Part shown: piece by piece, positions 1 to 7,668 of the stretch
Position numbering within the stretch: the first letter of the stretch is position 1
Layout: every line of letters starts with the position of its first letter
Notes under the pieces: model-generated
What the model saw: only the letters and a program-made list of their open reading frames with translations
Databases searched by the model: none
Told to the model about the DNA's origin: nothing
DNA from: Superficieibacter electus
GTDB taxonomy: Bacteria > Pseudomonadota > Gammaproteobacteria > Enterobacterales > Enterobacteriaceae
Reading direction: 5' to 3'
NCBI RefSeq assembly: GCF_002915575.1
Contig: NZ_PQGD01000004.1
Coordinates: 244,324 to 308,323 of the forward strand
Length of the DNA: 64,000 bases
Position numbers and translations under genes: made by a program

Positions 1-1241
1 AAGAAATACACCAGCGACGCCATAAACGCGATGACCGATGACGCCACCAGCGCCAGGGTAAAGGAACCCGTATGGTCGAGGATCATCCCGGTTACAATCG
101 GCGCGAACGAACCGCCGATAAAGCCGCCAAAGTTCTGAATACCGCTTACAGATGTAATCAGCCTGGAAGGTACGGAGACCAGAATCAGCCCCCATGCCGA
201 CGTGCCTGCAAAATGAATAGAGAAGAGCGCCATACTGATACAGGCGACGGCAACAAAGGTACTTTCGGTATAGGCCGCAGGCAGCGTAAACCCGGCAGCG
301 CACAGTAGCCCCAGACAGATCATCCATTTGCGGCTTTTCATTTTATCCGCACCGCGTTTCATGACCCAGTCGGCCACCACGCCGTTCACCAGCATGCCCG
401 CTGCGCCGAACAGGAAAGGAATAGCTGCCACCCAGCCCGTTTTTTGCAGACTCAGCCCCCGGGACATTTCGAGATATGAAGGCAGCCACGTCAGGAACAG
501 CCAGACCATATAACCGACGCCGTTAAAACCAATGATCATTCCCCACATTGATTTTTGTTTAAATAAACCCGCCCAGTCTTTTAGCGTCACTTTCTCTTTG
601 CTGGAGGGCGGTGTCTCTTCTTCAAGATGCTGAATATCTTCTGCCGACAGCCCGGCGTCTTCACGATTGCGATAGAAAATAAACCATAAAATAGACAGTA
701 CGATCCCGCTTACGCCAATGATGATGAACATCATCCGCCAGCCAAAGGCCAGCATCATTGCAATCAGTAACGGTGGAGCCAGCGCCTGCGCCAGCGTTGA
801 CGACATATTGACAATGCCCATCGGTACGCCGCGTTTGCGGATGTTATACCAGTCGTTAACGACTTTGACGCCGGTGGGTAAATGCGGCGCTTCGCCAATC
901 CCCAATACCACGCGGGCGACAATCATCTGGCTAAAAGAACCGACAAAACCCAGCGCAGTCTGGGCGGCGGACCAAAGAAAAATGCCGAAGCCATATACTT
1001 TTTTTACGCCGAACCGTTCCATCACCATGCCAATTGGAAGCTGACAAAGTGCATAGCCAAAGGAAAAGACTGACAGTAAAAGCCCCATCTCTGTTGCCGT
1101 TAATCCCATCTCCTCGCGGATAGTGGTATTGGCAATAGAAAGTGATGTTCTGTCGAGAAAATTAATAATACCCGCCACGAGCAAAAACAATAATGCCATA
1201 ATTTGCAAACGCTTCAGGCGAGAGCTTGCTTGACTGGACAT
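1..1241 (-). CDS. MFS transporter, ACS (anion:cation symporter)-like, C-terminus cut by window edge
   Basis: I translated the minus strand from the ATG at 1241. It stays open to base 1, giving about 413 residues of a multi-helix protein whose C-terminus lies outside the window. The first helix carries the ACS-family pattern GIINFLDRTSLSIA, and a loop reads PIGMVMERFGVKKVYG, the usual MFS motif between helices 2 and 3. Relatives in this subfamily carry hexuronates, glucarate, tartrate and other organic anions in symport with protons. An AAGGA ribosome site lies 8 bases before the start. It is the last gene of the dauR-like/PLP enzyme/deacetylase/RidA operon, so it probably imports that pathway's substrate. 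The substrate itself cannot be read from sequence. Confidence 0.9.
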   Translation of the reverse strand, partial: MSSQASSRLKRLQIMALLFLLVAGIINFLDRTSLSIANTTIREEMGLTATEMGLLLSVFSFGYALCQLPIGMVMERFGVKKVYGFGIFLWSAAQTALGFVGSFSQMIVARVVLGIGEAPHLPTGVKVVNDWYNIRKRGVPMGIVNMSSTLAQALAPPLLIAMMLAFGWRMMFIIIGVSGIVLSILWFIFYRNREDAGLSAEDIQHLEEETPPSSKEKVTLKDWAGLFKQKSMWGMIIGFNGVGYMVWLFLTWLPSYLEMSRGLSLQKTGWVAAIPFLFGAAGMLVNGVVADWVMKRGADKMKSRKWMICLGLLCAAGFTLPAAYTESTFVAVACISMALFSIHFAGTSAWGLILVSVPSRLITSVSGIQNFGGFIGGSFAPIVTGMILDHTGSFTLALVASSVIAFMASLVYF

Positions 1242-1267
1242 ATATTATCCTTTTGAAATGTAATATC

Positions 1268-1293
1268 CGCCACTATTTCATGAAATAGTGGCG
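1268..1293. repeat. Perfect 26-bp palindrome between the ridA-like and MFS genes
   Basis: Two 13-base arms (first arm CGCCACTATTTCA) abut without a spacer. The element sits in the 89-base gap between the ridA-like stop and the transporter start, about 27 bases before that start. No T-run follows on the minus strand, so it is not a standard terminator. It could be an mRNA-stabilising or processing hairpin, or an operator; sequence alone does not decide. Confidence 0.6.
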
Positions 1294-1330
1294 TGACAGG
1301 AGCCGGATATATCCCGGAGGTATCAATAAA

Positions 1331-1792
1331 TTACGCGTTAATTTCGAGAATTAATTCGATTTCAACAGGTGTATCAAAAGGCAATGCATTAGTACCGATG
1401 GCAGAACGCGCATGTTTACCGGCATCACCAAATATTTCAATGAGCAGATCGGACGCGCTATTGATGACCAGCGGTTGCTCTTTAAAATCATCCGTGCTTT
1501 GTACAAAAGCGAGCATTTTGACGCAGCCTTTAATCTGGTCCAGATCGCCAAGCCAGGCCTTAAGTGAAGAGAGAATATTAATAATACACTGGCGCGCCGC
1601 CTCTTTTCCTTGCGCCAGTGACAGCGTGGCACCGAGACTTCCCTGATAAATCAATTCACCTTCACGCCGACAATCGTTGCCGGAGGTATATAATAAATTG
1701 CCGACCTGTTTTACCGAAACATAAGAAAACTTAGGGGTGCCAGGGACGCTGAGCGTAATCCCTAGTTCTGCCAGACGGGCTTCAATTTTCAT
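1331..1792 (-). CDS. RidA/YjgF-family protein (enamine/imine deaminase-like)
   Basis: This 153-residue protein has the RidA/YjgF fold pattern: LLYTSGNDCRREGELIYQGSLG near residues 33-54, a helix with ARQCIINILSSLKAWLGDLDQI, and a C-terminal ALPFDTPVEIELILEI strand. It is longer than classical RidA (about 128 aa) and resembles the 150-aa subgroup found beside amino acid catabolic genes. RidA proteins hydrolyse reactive 2-aminoacrylate and related enamines released by PLP enzymes. That fits its place 18 bases after the M20 deacetylase gene and two genes after a PLP enzyme. I did not confirm the catalytic Arg of true deaminases, so a non-enzymatic role is possible. Confidence 0.88.
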   Translation of the reverse strand: MKIEARLAELGITLSVPGTPKFSYVSVKQVGNLLYTSGNDCRREGELIYQGSLGATLSLAQGKEAARQCIINILSSLKAWLGDLDQIKGCVKMLAFVQSTDDFKEQPLVINSASDLLIEIFGDAGKHARSAIGTNALPFDTPVEIELILEINA

Positions 1793-1810
1793 TGCATATT
1801 TCCTGATAGT

Positions 1811-2971
1811 TTACTTCAGCAAAGATAATGCCAGTTGAGTATAAATTTGCGCAGCCTGGTGTAATTCTTCAATCCGCACAAATTCATCTTTAACATGGGC
1901 CTGAGCTAAATCGCCCGGGCCCATAATAATGGTCGGAATACCGCACCCGACCGAGAAAAAAGGCGCTTCGCAGGTGGCATCAAAAACACTTTTGCGTGCT
2001 GAGCCGGTGACCATGCTTGCCGCCTGAAAAGCTGCTTCAACAAGCGGATGCGTGTCATCAATAGCCGAGGCGGGAATAAAAAGGTAATTCTCCAGCGTGT
2101 AATCCCGATCGGGTTTTAATCCCACGCCGGCCAGGGCATCCGCCACGCTGGCATTAATTTCACTGCGTTGCTCGTCGGGTAGCACCCGGCGGTCAATTTC
2201 AAGCGAGCACGACTGCGGCACGATATTCGGTGCGCTGCCGCCGTTGATGGTCGTTACCAGCATTGAGGCGTTACCTAAAAGTGAATGCTGGCGCTGCTGA
2301 ACCTGCTGACATTCCTTGATCAGTTCAGGCAGGAGTTGTGCCATTTTATCGATAGCGCTGTCAGGATGACGGGTTTTAGCCGCATGGCCTGCCGTACCGT
2401 GAGTGGTTAAACGGGTGCGGCTAACCCCTTTATGTGCAATACACACGTCCAGCGAGGTCGGCTCGCCAATAATGGCATAGTCTGCTTCAACTCCCTGGGC
2501 AATAAAATGTTCCATCCCGAGATTGACGCGCTCTTCATCAACGTTAAATAGCAATAATATTTCGCCGTTAAAAGCATACTGGCGGCGTTTAATCAGCAAG
2601 GCGGTATAAATCATCGCCGCCACGCCGGATTTCATATCTGCCGCCCCGCGCCCGATAATGCAATCGTCTTTAATCACTGCCGCGAAGGGGTCCACGGACC
2701 AGCCTGTACCGCACGGAACAACATCGGTATGGCCATTTAAAATAACCCGTTTCCCCGGTTGCTGTCCTTTCAGACGCGCGATCACATTGGGTCTGCCCTC
2801 TGCCACTTCCTGAATTTCAGTTTCAATTCCTTCATTGCGTAACAGCCCGGCAATAGCGAGCGCTACCGAATTTTCATTGCCCGGCGGGTTTTCCGACGGA
2901 TGCTGGATCAGGCTGCAAAGAAGCGTGACCAGCTCCTGCCGTTCATCAGCAGTTAATTCGATGTCAGTCAT
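1811..2971 (-). CDS. M20-family metallo-deacetylase/desuccinylase (ArgE/DapE-like)
   Basis: A 386-residue cytoplasmic M20 peptidase-family enzyme. Metal ligands are visible in NGHTDVVP (about residues 79-86), in GRGAADMKSGVAA (about 107-119, bridging Asp), in VDEERVN (general-base Glu) and in IIGEPTSLD. The dimerisation domain follows from KGVSRTRLTTHG. Relatives remove acyl groups from amino acids (acetylornithine, succinyl-diaminopimelate), usually with two Zn or Co ions. Because the neighbours are a D-amino-acid-type PLP enzyme, RidA and a transporter, I infer a catabolic N-acyl amino acid hydrolase rather than biosynthetic ArgE. The gene lies 18 bases after the PLP enzyme gene, clearly in the same operon. 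Confidence 0.88.
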   Translation of the reverse strand: MTDIELTADERQELVTLLCSLIQHPSENPPGNENSVALAIAGLLRNEGIETEIQEVAEGRPNVIARLKGQQPGKRVILNGHTDVVPCGTGWSVDPFAAVIKDDCIIGRGAADMKSGVAAMIYTALLIKRRQYAFNGEILLLFNVDEERVNLGMEHFIAQGVEADYAIIGEPTSLDVCIAHKGVSRTRLTTHGTAGHAAKTRHPDSAIDKMAQLLPELIKECQQVQQRQHSLLGNASMLVTTINGGSAPNIVPQSCSLEIDRRVLPDEQRSEINASVADALAGVGLKPDRDYTLENYLFIPASAIDDTHPLVEAAFQAASMVTGSARKSVFDATCEAPFFSVGCGIPTIIMGPGDLAQAHVKDEFVRIEELHQAAQIYTQLALSLLK

Positions 2972-2989
2972 AATAATACTTCCGGCTAA

Positions 2990-4068
2990 TTAAAAACTTT
3001 TTCCACGGGCATCAATAGTAATCGTTTCGCTGAATTGTCCATTGCGAAAAGCATATATTTGATCAACCAGGTTAGCGACTACACAACAATGGTTGGGAAT
3101 AATATGAATCTGCTCGCCAATAGCCAGATCATATTTTTGCGGGTCATAGCGTAAATACCCGTGCTCTTCATTAAGTTTGACCAGCTCAATATCCAGATAC
3201 TCCTTAATTCTGCCGTAAGAGCCTGGCGTAGCGGAAAGATCGGAGGTTAACGATTTTGTGCCAGCATCAATAGTGGCGTAGCCCGGTAGGGGAATGCTGA
3301 TCACCGTTGCACAAATCGTCAGCGCGCAGTTATCGGTAGTATATATGCCACCATTAATGGCATTCATATCACCAAAAATAAAGTTTCCGGCTCTTGATTC
3401 AGTAATGCCCTTAAGCTCATCTGGATACCACGACGAGAGCGTCGAGCCGCCGGACAGGCGGGTAATGGTAAATCCATTGGCGTTAAGCAGGTCCCGGCTT
3501 TCAATTAATAACTGCGCTTCCTGACGTGCCGCCCGGCGAATATCCTGCTCGGTATGATATTGATAAATCGTCCCCGCGTAGGTAAAAACGCCGTCAACCT
3601 TCAGCCCTGGCAGCGCCGCCACCTGAAGGGCAAAATCCAGCAGGTCGCCGGGCTGAATGCCTTCCCGGTGCGCACCATAATCAATGGCGATATCGACCGT
3701 AAATATCATGCCATTTTTTACCGCTTCTTTTGAAAGCCCTTCGGCACCCGGCAGGCTGTCAACGATGGTGCGGACGGTGATTTTGCCAGCCAGCGCGGCA
3801 TAGCGCCGACATTTGTCTTCGCCAATCAGCGGATAGGCAATCAGGATCTTGTCAATGCCTCCGGCGGCCATGACTTCAGCCTCCGAGAGACTGGCGCAGG
3901 TGATGCCGCTGGCCCCCAGCTGCTGCTCAAGCCTGGCCAGACGCAGCGATTTATGCGTTTTAATATGCGGCCAGTGTTGAATGCTATTGCGAATAAGGCC
4001 GGAGGTCATGGTATTAATATTTTTTCCATGATATCCATGTCAAGCGCAACATAAGGTGTGGTCTGCAT
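2990..4068 (-). CDS. PLP fold-III D-amino acid enzyme (D-serine dehydratase/D-threonine aldolase-like), apparent frameshift near 4020-4025
   Basis: Residues following WPHIKTHKSLRLARLE match the N-terminal PLP-lysine region of the DSD1/D-threonine aldolase family. The protein then runs through GITCASLSEAEVM, TYAGTIYQY, RLSGGSTLSSW and a C-terminal IPNHCCVVANLVDQ (His/Cys metal site of this family). The uninterrupted frame (start 4009) lacks about 25 N-terminal residues. A good site (AGGGGG) and ATG at 4068 begin MQTTPYVALDMDIMEK, the expected family start, but this frame stops at a TGA after the A6 run (T6 at 4020-4025, plus strand). One extra A would read MEKNINTMTSGLIRNS and join the frames. 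It is either a sequencing error or a real frameshift. The gene starts 15 bases after the dauR-like stop. Confidence 0.8.
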
Positions 4069-4083
4069 TTTTCCCCCTGACAG

Positions 4084-4755
4084 TTAACTGTCAATCGTCG
4101 GATTCTCCCCTCGTAATTCGCCCAGATAGGCGTAGAGGGTGTATTTAGAGATATTGAGAAATTCGCAAATCCGTTCGCCGGATTTTTTAATAAGAAAAAC
4201 CCCCTTGTCGTCAAAAAATTTAATGGCGTTCAATTTGTCCTGACGGCTCATATTACTGACGGGAACGTCAATGAGCGTCATACACTCAGCAATCAGATAG
4301 TCGAGCAGTTCGTTTACATCTTTAACAAAGACTTCATTGACTTCTTTAGCGGGGGTTGGTGTGTTGTCCGGGCGACCCGCCATTTTGTTGAGCATTTTCT
4401 CAGCCTGCAAAATGTCACTGATATCCAGGTTAATGCACAGGGCACCAATCACCTGTTTATGGTTATTGCGCAGGTATACCGAGGTTGAGCGTAGCGTTTT
4501 ACCCTCACGAGTTTTGGTGAAGTAGTTGTGCCGATCGCCGTTCACATCGCTGCCGCGCAGCACTTCAAGGCCCAGATTACTGCTTGGATCGCCTACCTTA
4601 CGACCGGTGACATGACCGTTAATAATGGCAACGATGCTGCTTTCCAGCCCCTGGGAGTGATCGTGCAGTACCACTTCACAGTGTTCACCAAACTGTCCGG
4701 CAATCCCTTCCATCATGGGTATGAGGAAATCTAAGCTCTCTTTAATACTTTCCAT
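4084..4755 (-). CDS. DauR/YheO-type transcriptional regulator (PAS-like domain plus HTH)
   Basis: The 223-residue protein begins with a YheO-like PAS domain (residues about 5-115; EHCEVVLHDHSQG and INGHVTGRKVGDPSS are typical). It ends in an HTH_22 domain with ICEFLNISKYTLYAYLGELRG. The best-known relative, DauR of Pseudomonas, represses D-arginine use, and the family controls amino acid catabolic genes. Here it is the first gene of a minus-strand operon that continues into the PLP enzyme, deacetylase, RidA and MFS genes. Autoregulation of the whole operon is therefore likely, and repeated AAAC-TTTTTGT-like motifs lie just upstream. The ligand is unknown. Confidence 0.87.
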   Translation of the reverse strand: MESIKESLDFLIPMMEGIAGQFGEHCEVVLHDHSQGLESSIVAIINGHVTGRKVGDPSSNLGLEVLRGSDVNGDRHNYFTKTREGKTLRSTSVYLRNNHKQVIGALCINLDISDILQAEKMLNKMAGRPDNTPTPAKEVNEVFVKDVNELLDYLIAECMTLIDVPVSNMSRQDKLNAIKFFDDKGVFLIKKSGERICEFLNISKYTLYAYLGELRGENPTIDS

Positions 4756-4780
4756 ATCAACCTGAAATTTAGTTAGCTAA

Positions 4781-4914
4781 ACAAACTTTTTGTATTGTAT
4801 AGCGGTAATGAATACTTCAGGGCAATCAAAAAATGAACAGAAAGAGAGCGCGATCACAGTATAAGCCAAACATTTTGTTTGGTATTTAAGCATAAGAAAA
4901 CTTTTTGTTTGGTC
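4781..4914. promoter_or_regulatory. Three related motifs upstream of the dauR-like gene, candidate operators
   Basis: Three copies of a related word lie upstream of the regulator start: ACAAACTTTTTGTATTG at 4781-4797, CCAAACATTTTGTTTGG at 4866-4882 (a 6-bp inverted repeat around 5 bases) and GAAAACTTTTTGTTTGGTC at 4896-4914. Their spacing and symmetry suggest binding sites for the adjacent regulator. This is inference from position and repetition only. Confidence 0.45.
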
Positions 4915-5510
4915 TTTTTAAGTGAAGCCGGTCATAAAGTTATCTATTGATTTCAAAAGGATGCGTCTTTCTGCATCGTTGCTGGCTCCAGGGTGATCGC
5001 GTTCGTCAATGCTATTTTCGCCGTTTAGCGTAAGTTCAACATGTCAGCGCATCGTCTGCGTTGCCGTCCCGGGCCTCTGTATCGTCCAATAGAGCACATG
5101 GGCCGTTCTCCTCAAGGCGTCGGTACATCTATTGGCACAACTGTGGTACAGCGGTTGTCAGAAAAAGGTTATCCGTCAGATAAATAAGCGAAAATATAAG
5201 ATACGCCAGTTTCTATATTACGTAGGTTTGTCATTGGGTGATTAATAACTGAAAAATATTTCGTGCGGCTATTGTTCGTCATACTATAATCTATCAGTAG
5301 TGTAATGATGAATAAGAGGAAATAACGTATCAGCGTTAATGGATGGCGCGAAAAAAAAGCGGGGCAGATTGTTCTTAAAATACTCACAGTCAGTGCCGTT
5401 GCGTTATAATGATAGTCACAGCGATGCATTTTAATGCGACGCTAATTAAAGGATTTACCGCAGTTTGTATAAGGAGTGGCGTAGTTCTTGATAAGAGGAG
5501 ATATTTATTA
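4915..5510. other. Long intergenic stretch between the dauR-like gene and the YmgB cluster
   Basis: About 600 bases separate the divergent dauR-like operon from the first YmgB-type gene. Apart from the 48-codon ORF listed separately I see no recognisable gene, tRNA or strong terminator. The sequence becomes A/T-rich towards 5200-5500, as expected for the promoter of the YmgB-type genes, but I cannot assign -35/-10 boxes with confidence. Confidence 0.5.
5041..5187 (+). CDS. Small hypothetical ORF, 48 codons, unrecognised
   Basis: ATG at 5041 to TAA at 5187, 48 residues ending in GVGTSIGTTVVQRLSEKGYPS and a final DK. The composition looks protein-like, but I do not recognise it. No convincing ribosome site precedes the ATG, and an in-frame TAG lies 12 bases upstream. 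It could be the remnant of a longer gene or chance. Confidence 0.2.
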   Translation: MSAHRLRCRPGPLYRPIEHMGRSPQGVGTSIGTTVVQRLSEKGYPSDK

Positions 5511-5831
5511 GTGTCAATTTCTGATGAAGATAAAAAAGGCTATATTGCGATAGGCGAGGCCGTTATTAGTCATATCTTCGAAAAGGAAGAGGTTTCTCGT
5601 GAATCTCTGATACTAAGGCTTGAAAAACAAGCTGGGCAGGAGACAGATGAAGATTATTTGGCTGAAATCGGTCAGGCTCGCAAGATCCTGGAAAACCTGG
5701 AGCAGACGCAAGCGCCACACGGCGATAACGTTGTGAATCTGGAATTTTCCCGGACGGCTGAGCAACATCCGTCATCTGACCGCCAGCTTCGGGAAGAGGG
5801 TGACGAGCAGGACGAGGCTAAAAATGGCTAA
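5511..5831 (+). CDS. YmgB/AriR-family small protein, copy 1 (with extended acidic tail)
   Basis: The likely start is GTG at 5511, preceded by AGAGGAG at 5494-5500; an upstream in-frame start at 5409 has no such site. The 106-residue product carries the YmgB/AriR two-helix core (YIAIGEAVISHIFEKEEVSRESLILRLEKQ, then EIGQARKILENLE). E. coli relatives (YcgZ, YmgA, YmgB/AriR) are small dimeric proteins that act through the Rcs phosphorelay and affect biofilm and acid resistance. This copy has an unusual 40-residue hydrophilic, acidic C-terminal extension (REEGDEQDEAKN). It is the first of four related genes in tandem. Family placement is by pattern, not by search. Confidence 0.72.
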   Translation: MSISDEDKKGYIAIGEAVISHIFEKEEVSRESLILRLEKQAGQETDEDYLAEIGQARKILENLEQTQAPHGDNVVNLEFSRTAEQHPSSDRQLREEGDEQDEAKNG

Positions 5832-6028
5832 TCTCGCCCGCACCTCCATGCGACTATCGGTGCTCTGAGAAGTGCCATAGTTAAGGATAAGATAAGGTTA
5901 CCTGAAGGCCGATATTCTGTATTACGGATTAAAAAGACTAATAATTTCTTCGCTTTGCTGGTCTTTGATATCGGCCCTATATACACTGTCCCCAGTGTAG
6001 TACTTAACCTATTTCTGTGGGGTCAGCG

Positions 6029-6271
6029 ATGGCGAAAACACATGAAGATGCGGTGTCACCCGGGACGGGCATTCCGTCGGTCATGGATTCGGCGTATGAA
6101 GAATTATTGGGACGTATTGTGATAGCGATGTTACGGACCGGCTCACCGGTGAGCCGCAAGACATTGTTCTTAAAAATTGCTTTTTTGATGAACGAAACTG
6201 AGGAGCCCGCACAGACGTTACTGTATGAGGGTGTTTTTCGTCTGCTACTTAATGCAGAACGCTCCCGCTGA
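6029..6271 (+). CDS. YmgB/AriR-family small protein, copy 2
   Basis: An 80-residue protein starting at ATG 6029 (TGGGGT 5-10 bases upstream). A GTG at 6017 is in frame but has no better ribosome site. The core reads YEELLGRIVIAMLRTGSPVSRKTLFLKIAFLM followed by LLYEGVFRLLL, the same helix-turn-helix spacing as E. coli YcgZ (EIVTEILKDGRNLSRKSLCAKLL). The VSRKTLF/LSRKSLC match makes it the closest of the four to YcgZ. A role as an Rcs connector or biofilm modulator is inferred from the family. A 197-base gap separates it from copy 1. Confidence 0.72.
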   Translation: MAKTHEDAVSPGTGIPSVMDSAYEELLGRIVIAMLRTGSPVSRKTLFLKIAFLMNETEEPAQTLLYEGVFRLLLNAERSR

Positions 6272-6337
6272 TCTGAAGATGTTTCGGCCTCTTCAGTGAA
6301 CGGGCCGCGAAAACAATTTTCGGAGGTGTAATATAAA

Positions 6338-6427
6338 ATGTTAAAACTGAAAACGCATGACGGGCAAATACGCCTGTGCGCGGGGTCAATATTATTACTA
6401 ACGCCACAGCTTAACCATCAGTTCTGA
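6338..6427 (+). CDS. Possible leader-sized ORF, 29 codons
   Basis: ATG at 6338 follows a strong GGAGG at 6322-6326, and the ORF ends at TGA 6427 (MLKLKTHDGQIRLCAGS, then a hydrophobic ILLLTP stretch). A small inverted repeat (AAGATGC/GCATCTT, 6430-6449) comes right after it. Good ribosome site but no recognisable homologue; it could be a small protein or a leader between YmgB-type genes. Confidence 0.25.
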   Translation: MLKLKTHDGQIRLCAGSILLLTPQLNHQF

Positions 6428-6671
6428 TTAAGATGCGTTAATGCATCTTATTATCTGTCATTTCAACATTATGTTGGCCCCATGAGTCCGTGCAACAACG
6501 TTATTACCAGGCGTTCTGGCAATATATTTTTGCTGACGTTTTTGTAAAACCGTCTTAAGCGCAGGCTCCGCCAGTCTCTCTTTAACTGATTATTTTCCGT
6601 GATATCCACGGAGGGCTACCCCTTTGCGCTTTGCGTACAGGGAGGGCCTTTATTTAACCTTAGGAGACAAA
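6428..6671. other. Gap between YmgB copies 2 and 3
   Basis: Apart from the 7-bp stem-loop at 6430-6449 (AAGATGC, loop GTTAAT, GCATCTT, then ATTAT), which may be a weak terminator, I see no gene here. The downstream part probably holds the promoter of copy 3. Confidence 0.4.
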
Positions 6672-6872
6672 TTGGACAAAAATGATCATGTTCTACTTGA
6701 TTCTGCCAGGGAAATCCTCGGCGTCGCAGCTGTATTTCTGCTTAAACAGGGATTACGCGCATCGCCACGGTTGCTTTACACCCTGATATTGTCATGGGAG
6801 GAGCGGGCTGAAACGCATGAAAAAGCGGCTTATCAGCTGGCGCTGAAAATTTTGTCAAAAAAACTGAATTGA
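6672..6872 (+). CDS. YmgB/AriR-family small protein, copy 3
   Basis: I place the start at TTG 6672, because AGGAG lies 5 bases before it. The further in-frame TTG at 6624 has no such site. The 66-residue product reads DSAREILGVAAVFLLKQGLR, then SPRLLYTLILSWEE and AYQLALKILSKKLN, preserving the family's small-residue and leucine pattern. It is shorter than the other copies, with almost no tails. A TTG start is uncommon and may mean low expression. Family function (Rcs connector, biofilm) is inferred. Confidence 0.65.
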   Translation: MDKNDHVLLDSAREILGVAAVFLLKQGLRASPRLLYTLILSWEERAETHEKAAYQLALKILSKKLN

Positions 6873-6992
6873 TCCTGGCGCGGAATGGTTTAATAATCGG
6901 TCTTTATTATTTGCCATCGCCAAAGGTGACAACGCTATAATCGTTAACCCACGCCAGGCGGCAAACTGCTGACTGGCGATAAGGAGAGAACC

Positions 6993-7292
6993 ATGAGCAA
7001 AAGTCCAAAAGAAAAGCTTTCTGATTTGCTTATCGGTGAAGCAGTAATGAATCTGCTTGAGGCGGATGAGGAAGTCACTTTTACAGCACTATTAAAGGCA
7101 TTAACTGAGGCTCGTGACAGGCCGGAAAATGAGGCGCGGCGGGCGGCGTACAATATGGCTATCGATGATGTGAAATCTTATGTCGCACTTTATCATCAGG
7201 GGGCAGGTACCACCCATTTTGCGGCCACGGAGATGTCCGGAAAGTGGCTCATGGATGGCCTGTCTTCGTGCGTGAACGACAGGAAGCATTGA
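6993..7292 (+). CDS. YmgB/AriR-family small protein, copy 4
   Basis: ATG 6993 has a strong ribosome site (AAGGAGAGAACC). The 99-residue protein carries LIGEAVMNLLEADEEVTFTALLKALTEARD followed by AAYNMAIDDVKSYV, the YmgB/AriR core at residues about 10-68. A 30-residue C-terminal tail (HQGAGTTHFAATEMSGKW) is not part of the fold. It resembles YmgA in starting the core with an IGEAV/ITGQAV motif. Last of the four-gene series; the 120-base gap from copy 3 is large enough for its own promoter. Confidence 0.72.
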   Translation: MSKSPKEKLSDLLIGEAVMNLLEADEEVTFTALLKALTEARDRPENEARRAAYNMAIDDVKSYVALYHQGAGTTHFAATEMSGKWLMDGLSSCVNDRKH

Positions 7293-7668
7293 TGCCAGGT
7301 TAACGCGCGGCGTTAGTGTGCATGTTATTTCACACAGACTATTTTCTGGTAGCGGCCTGTTAAATCAGTTTCACTCTGCCTAATAATTCATTCTATTGCC
7401 GTTATTCGGCTTTTCTTTTTTCCACCGACCGCATTGTTAACCTGACCAGTAAGGTACTGGTTTACCCTCGTTTTAGAGATGTTAGCTTTTTGTTGCTCGG
7501 TAATAAAGGTCTCTATGGATGGTGGTTTTATTATTTGTTTTATAAATTACAAAGGCTTATAAACGGATAAGTTTACTGGACTATGCCACTCTTCATGCTA
7601 TGCTGGCGCTCAGTTTTCTACTGCTTGAATTATTGCAACAGGTAAATTACACACCAGGGAGCCGCTTT
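7293..7668. other. Intergenic region before the YhhX-like gene
   Basis: About 375 bases without a supported gene. A small inverted repeat (ACCAGTA, AGG, TACTGGT at 7444-7460) may terminate the YmgB-type transcripts, although only a short T-run follows. The A/T-rich part at 7520-7600 probably contains the promoter of the oxidoreductase gene. Confidence 0.4.

Noticed and set aside
4014-4214. 66-codon minus-strand ORF between the dauR-like gene and the PLP enzyme
   Set aside because: Most of it is a shadow of the dauR-like 3' end. Only the downstream part, in another frame from ATG 4068, is meaningful, and that is treated as the frameshifted start of the PLP enzyme.
5832-6120. Open frame of about 95 codons directly after the stop of the first YmgB-type gene, in the same frame
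   Set aside because: It has no usable start codon with a ribosome site and runs out of frame into the second YmgB-type gene. A readthrough product is conceivable but unsupported.
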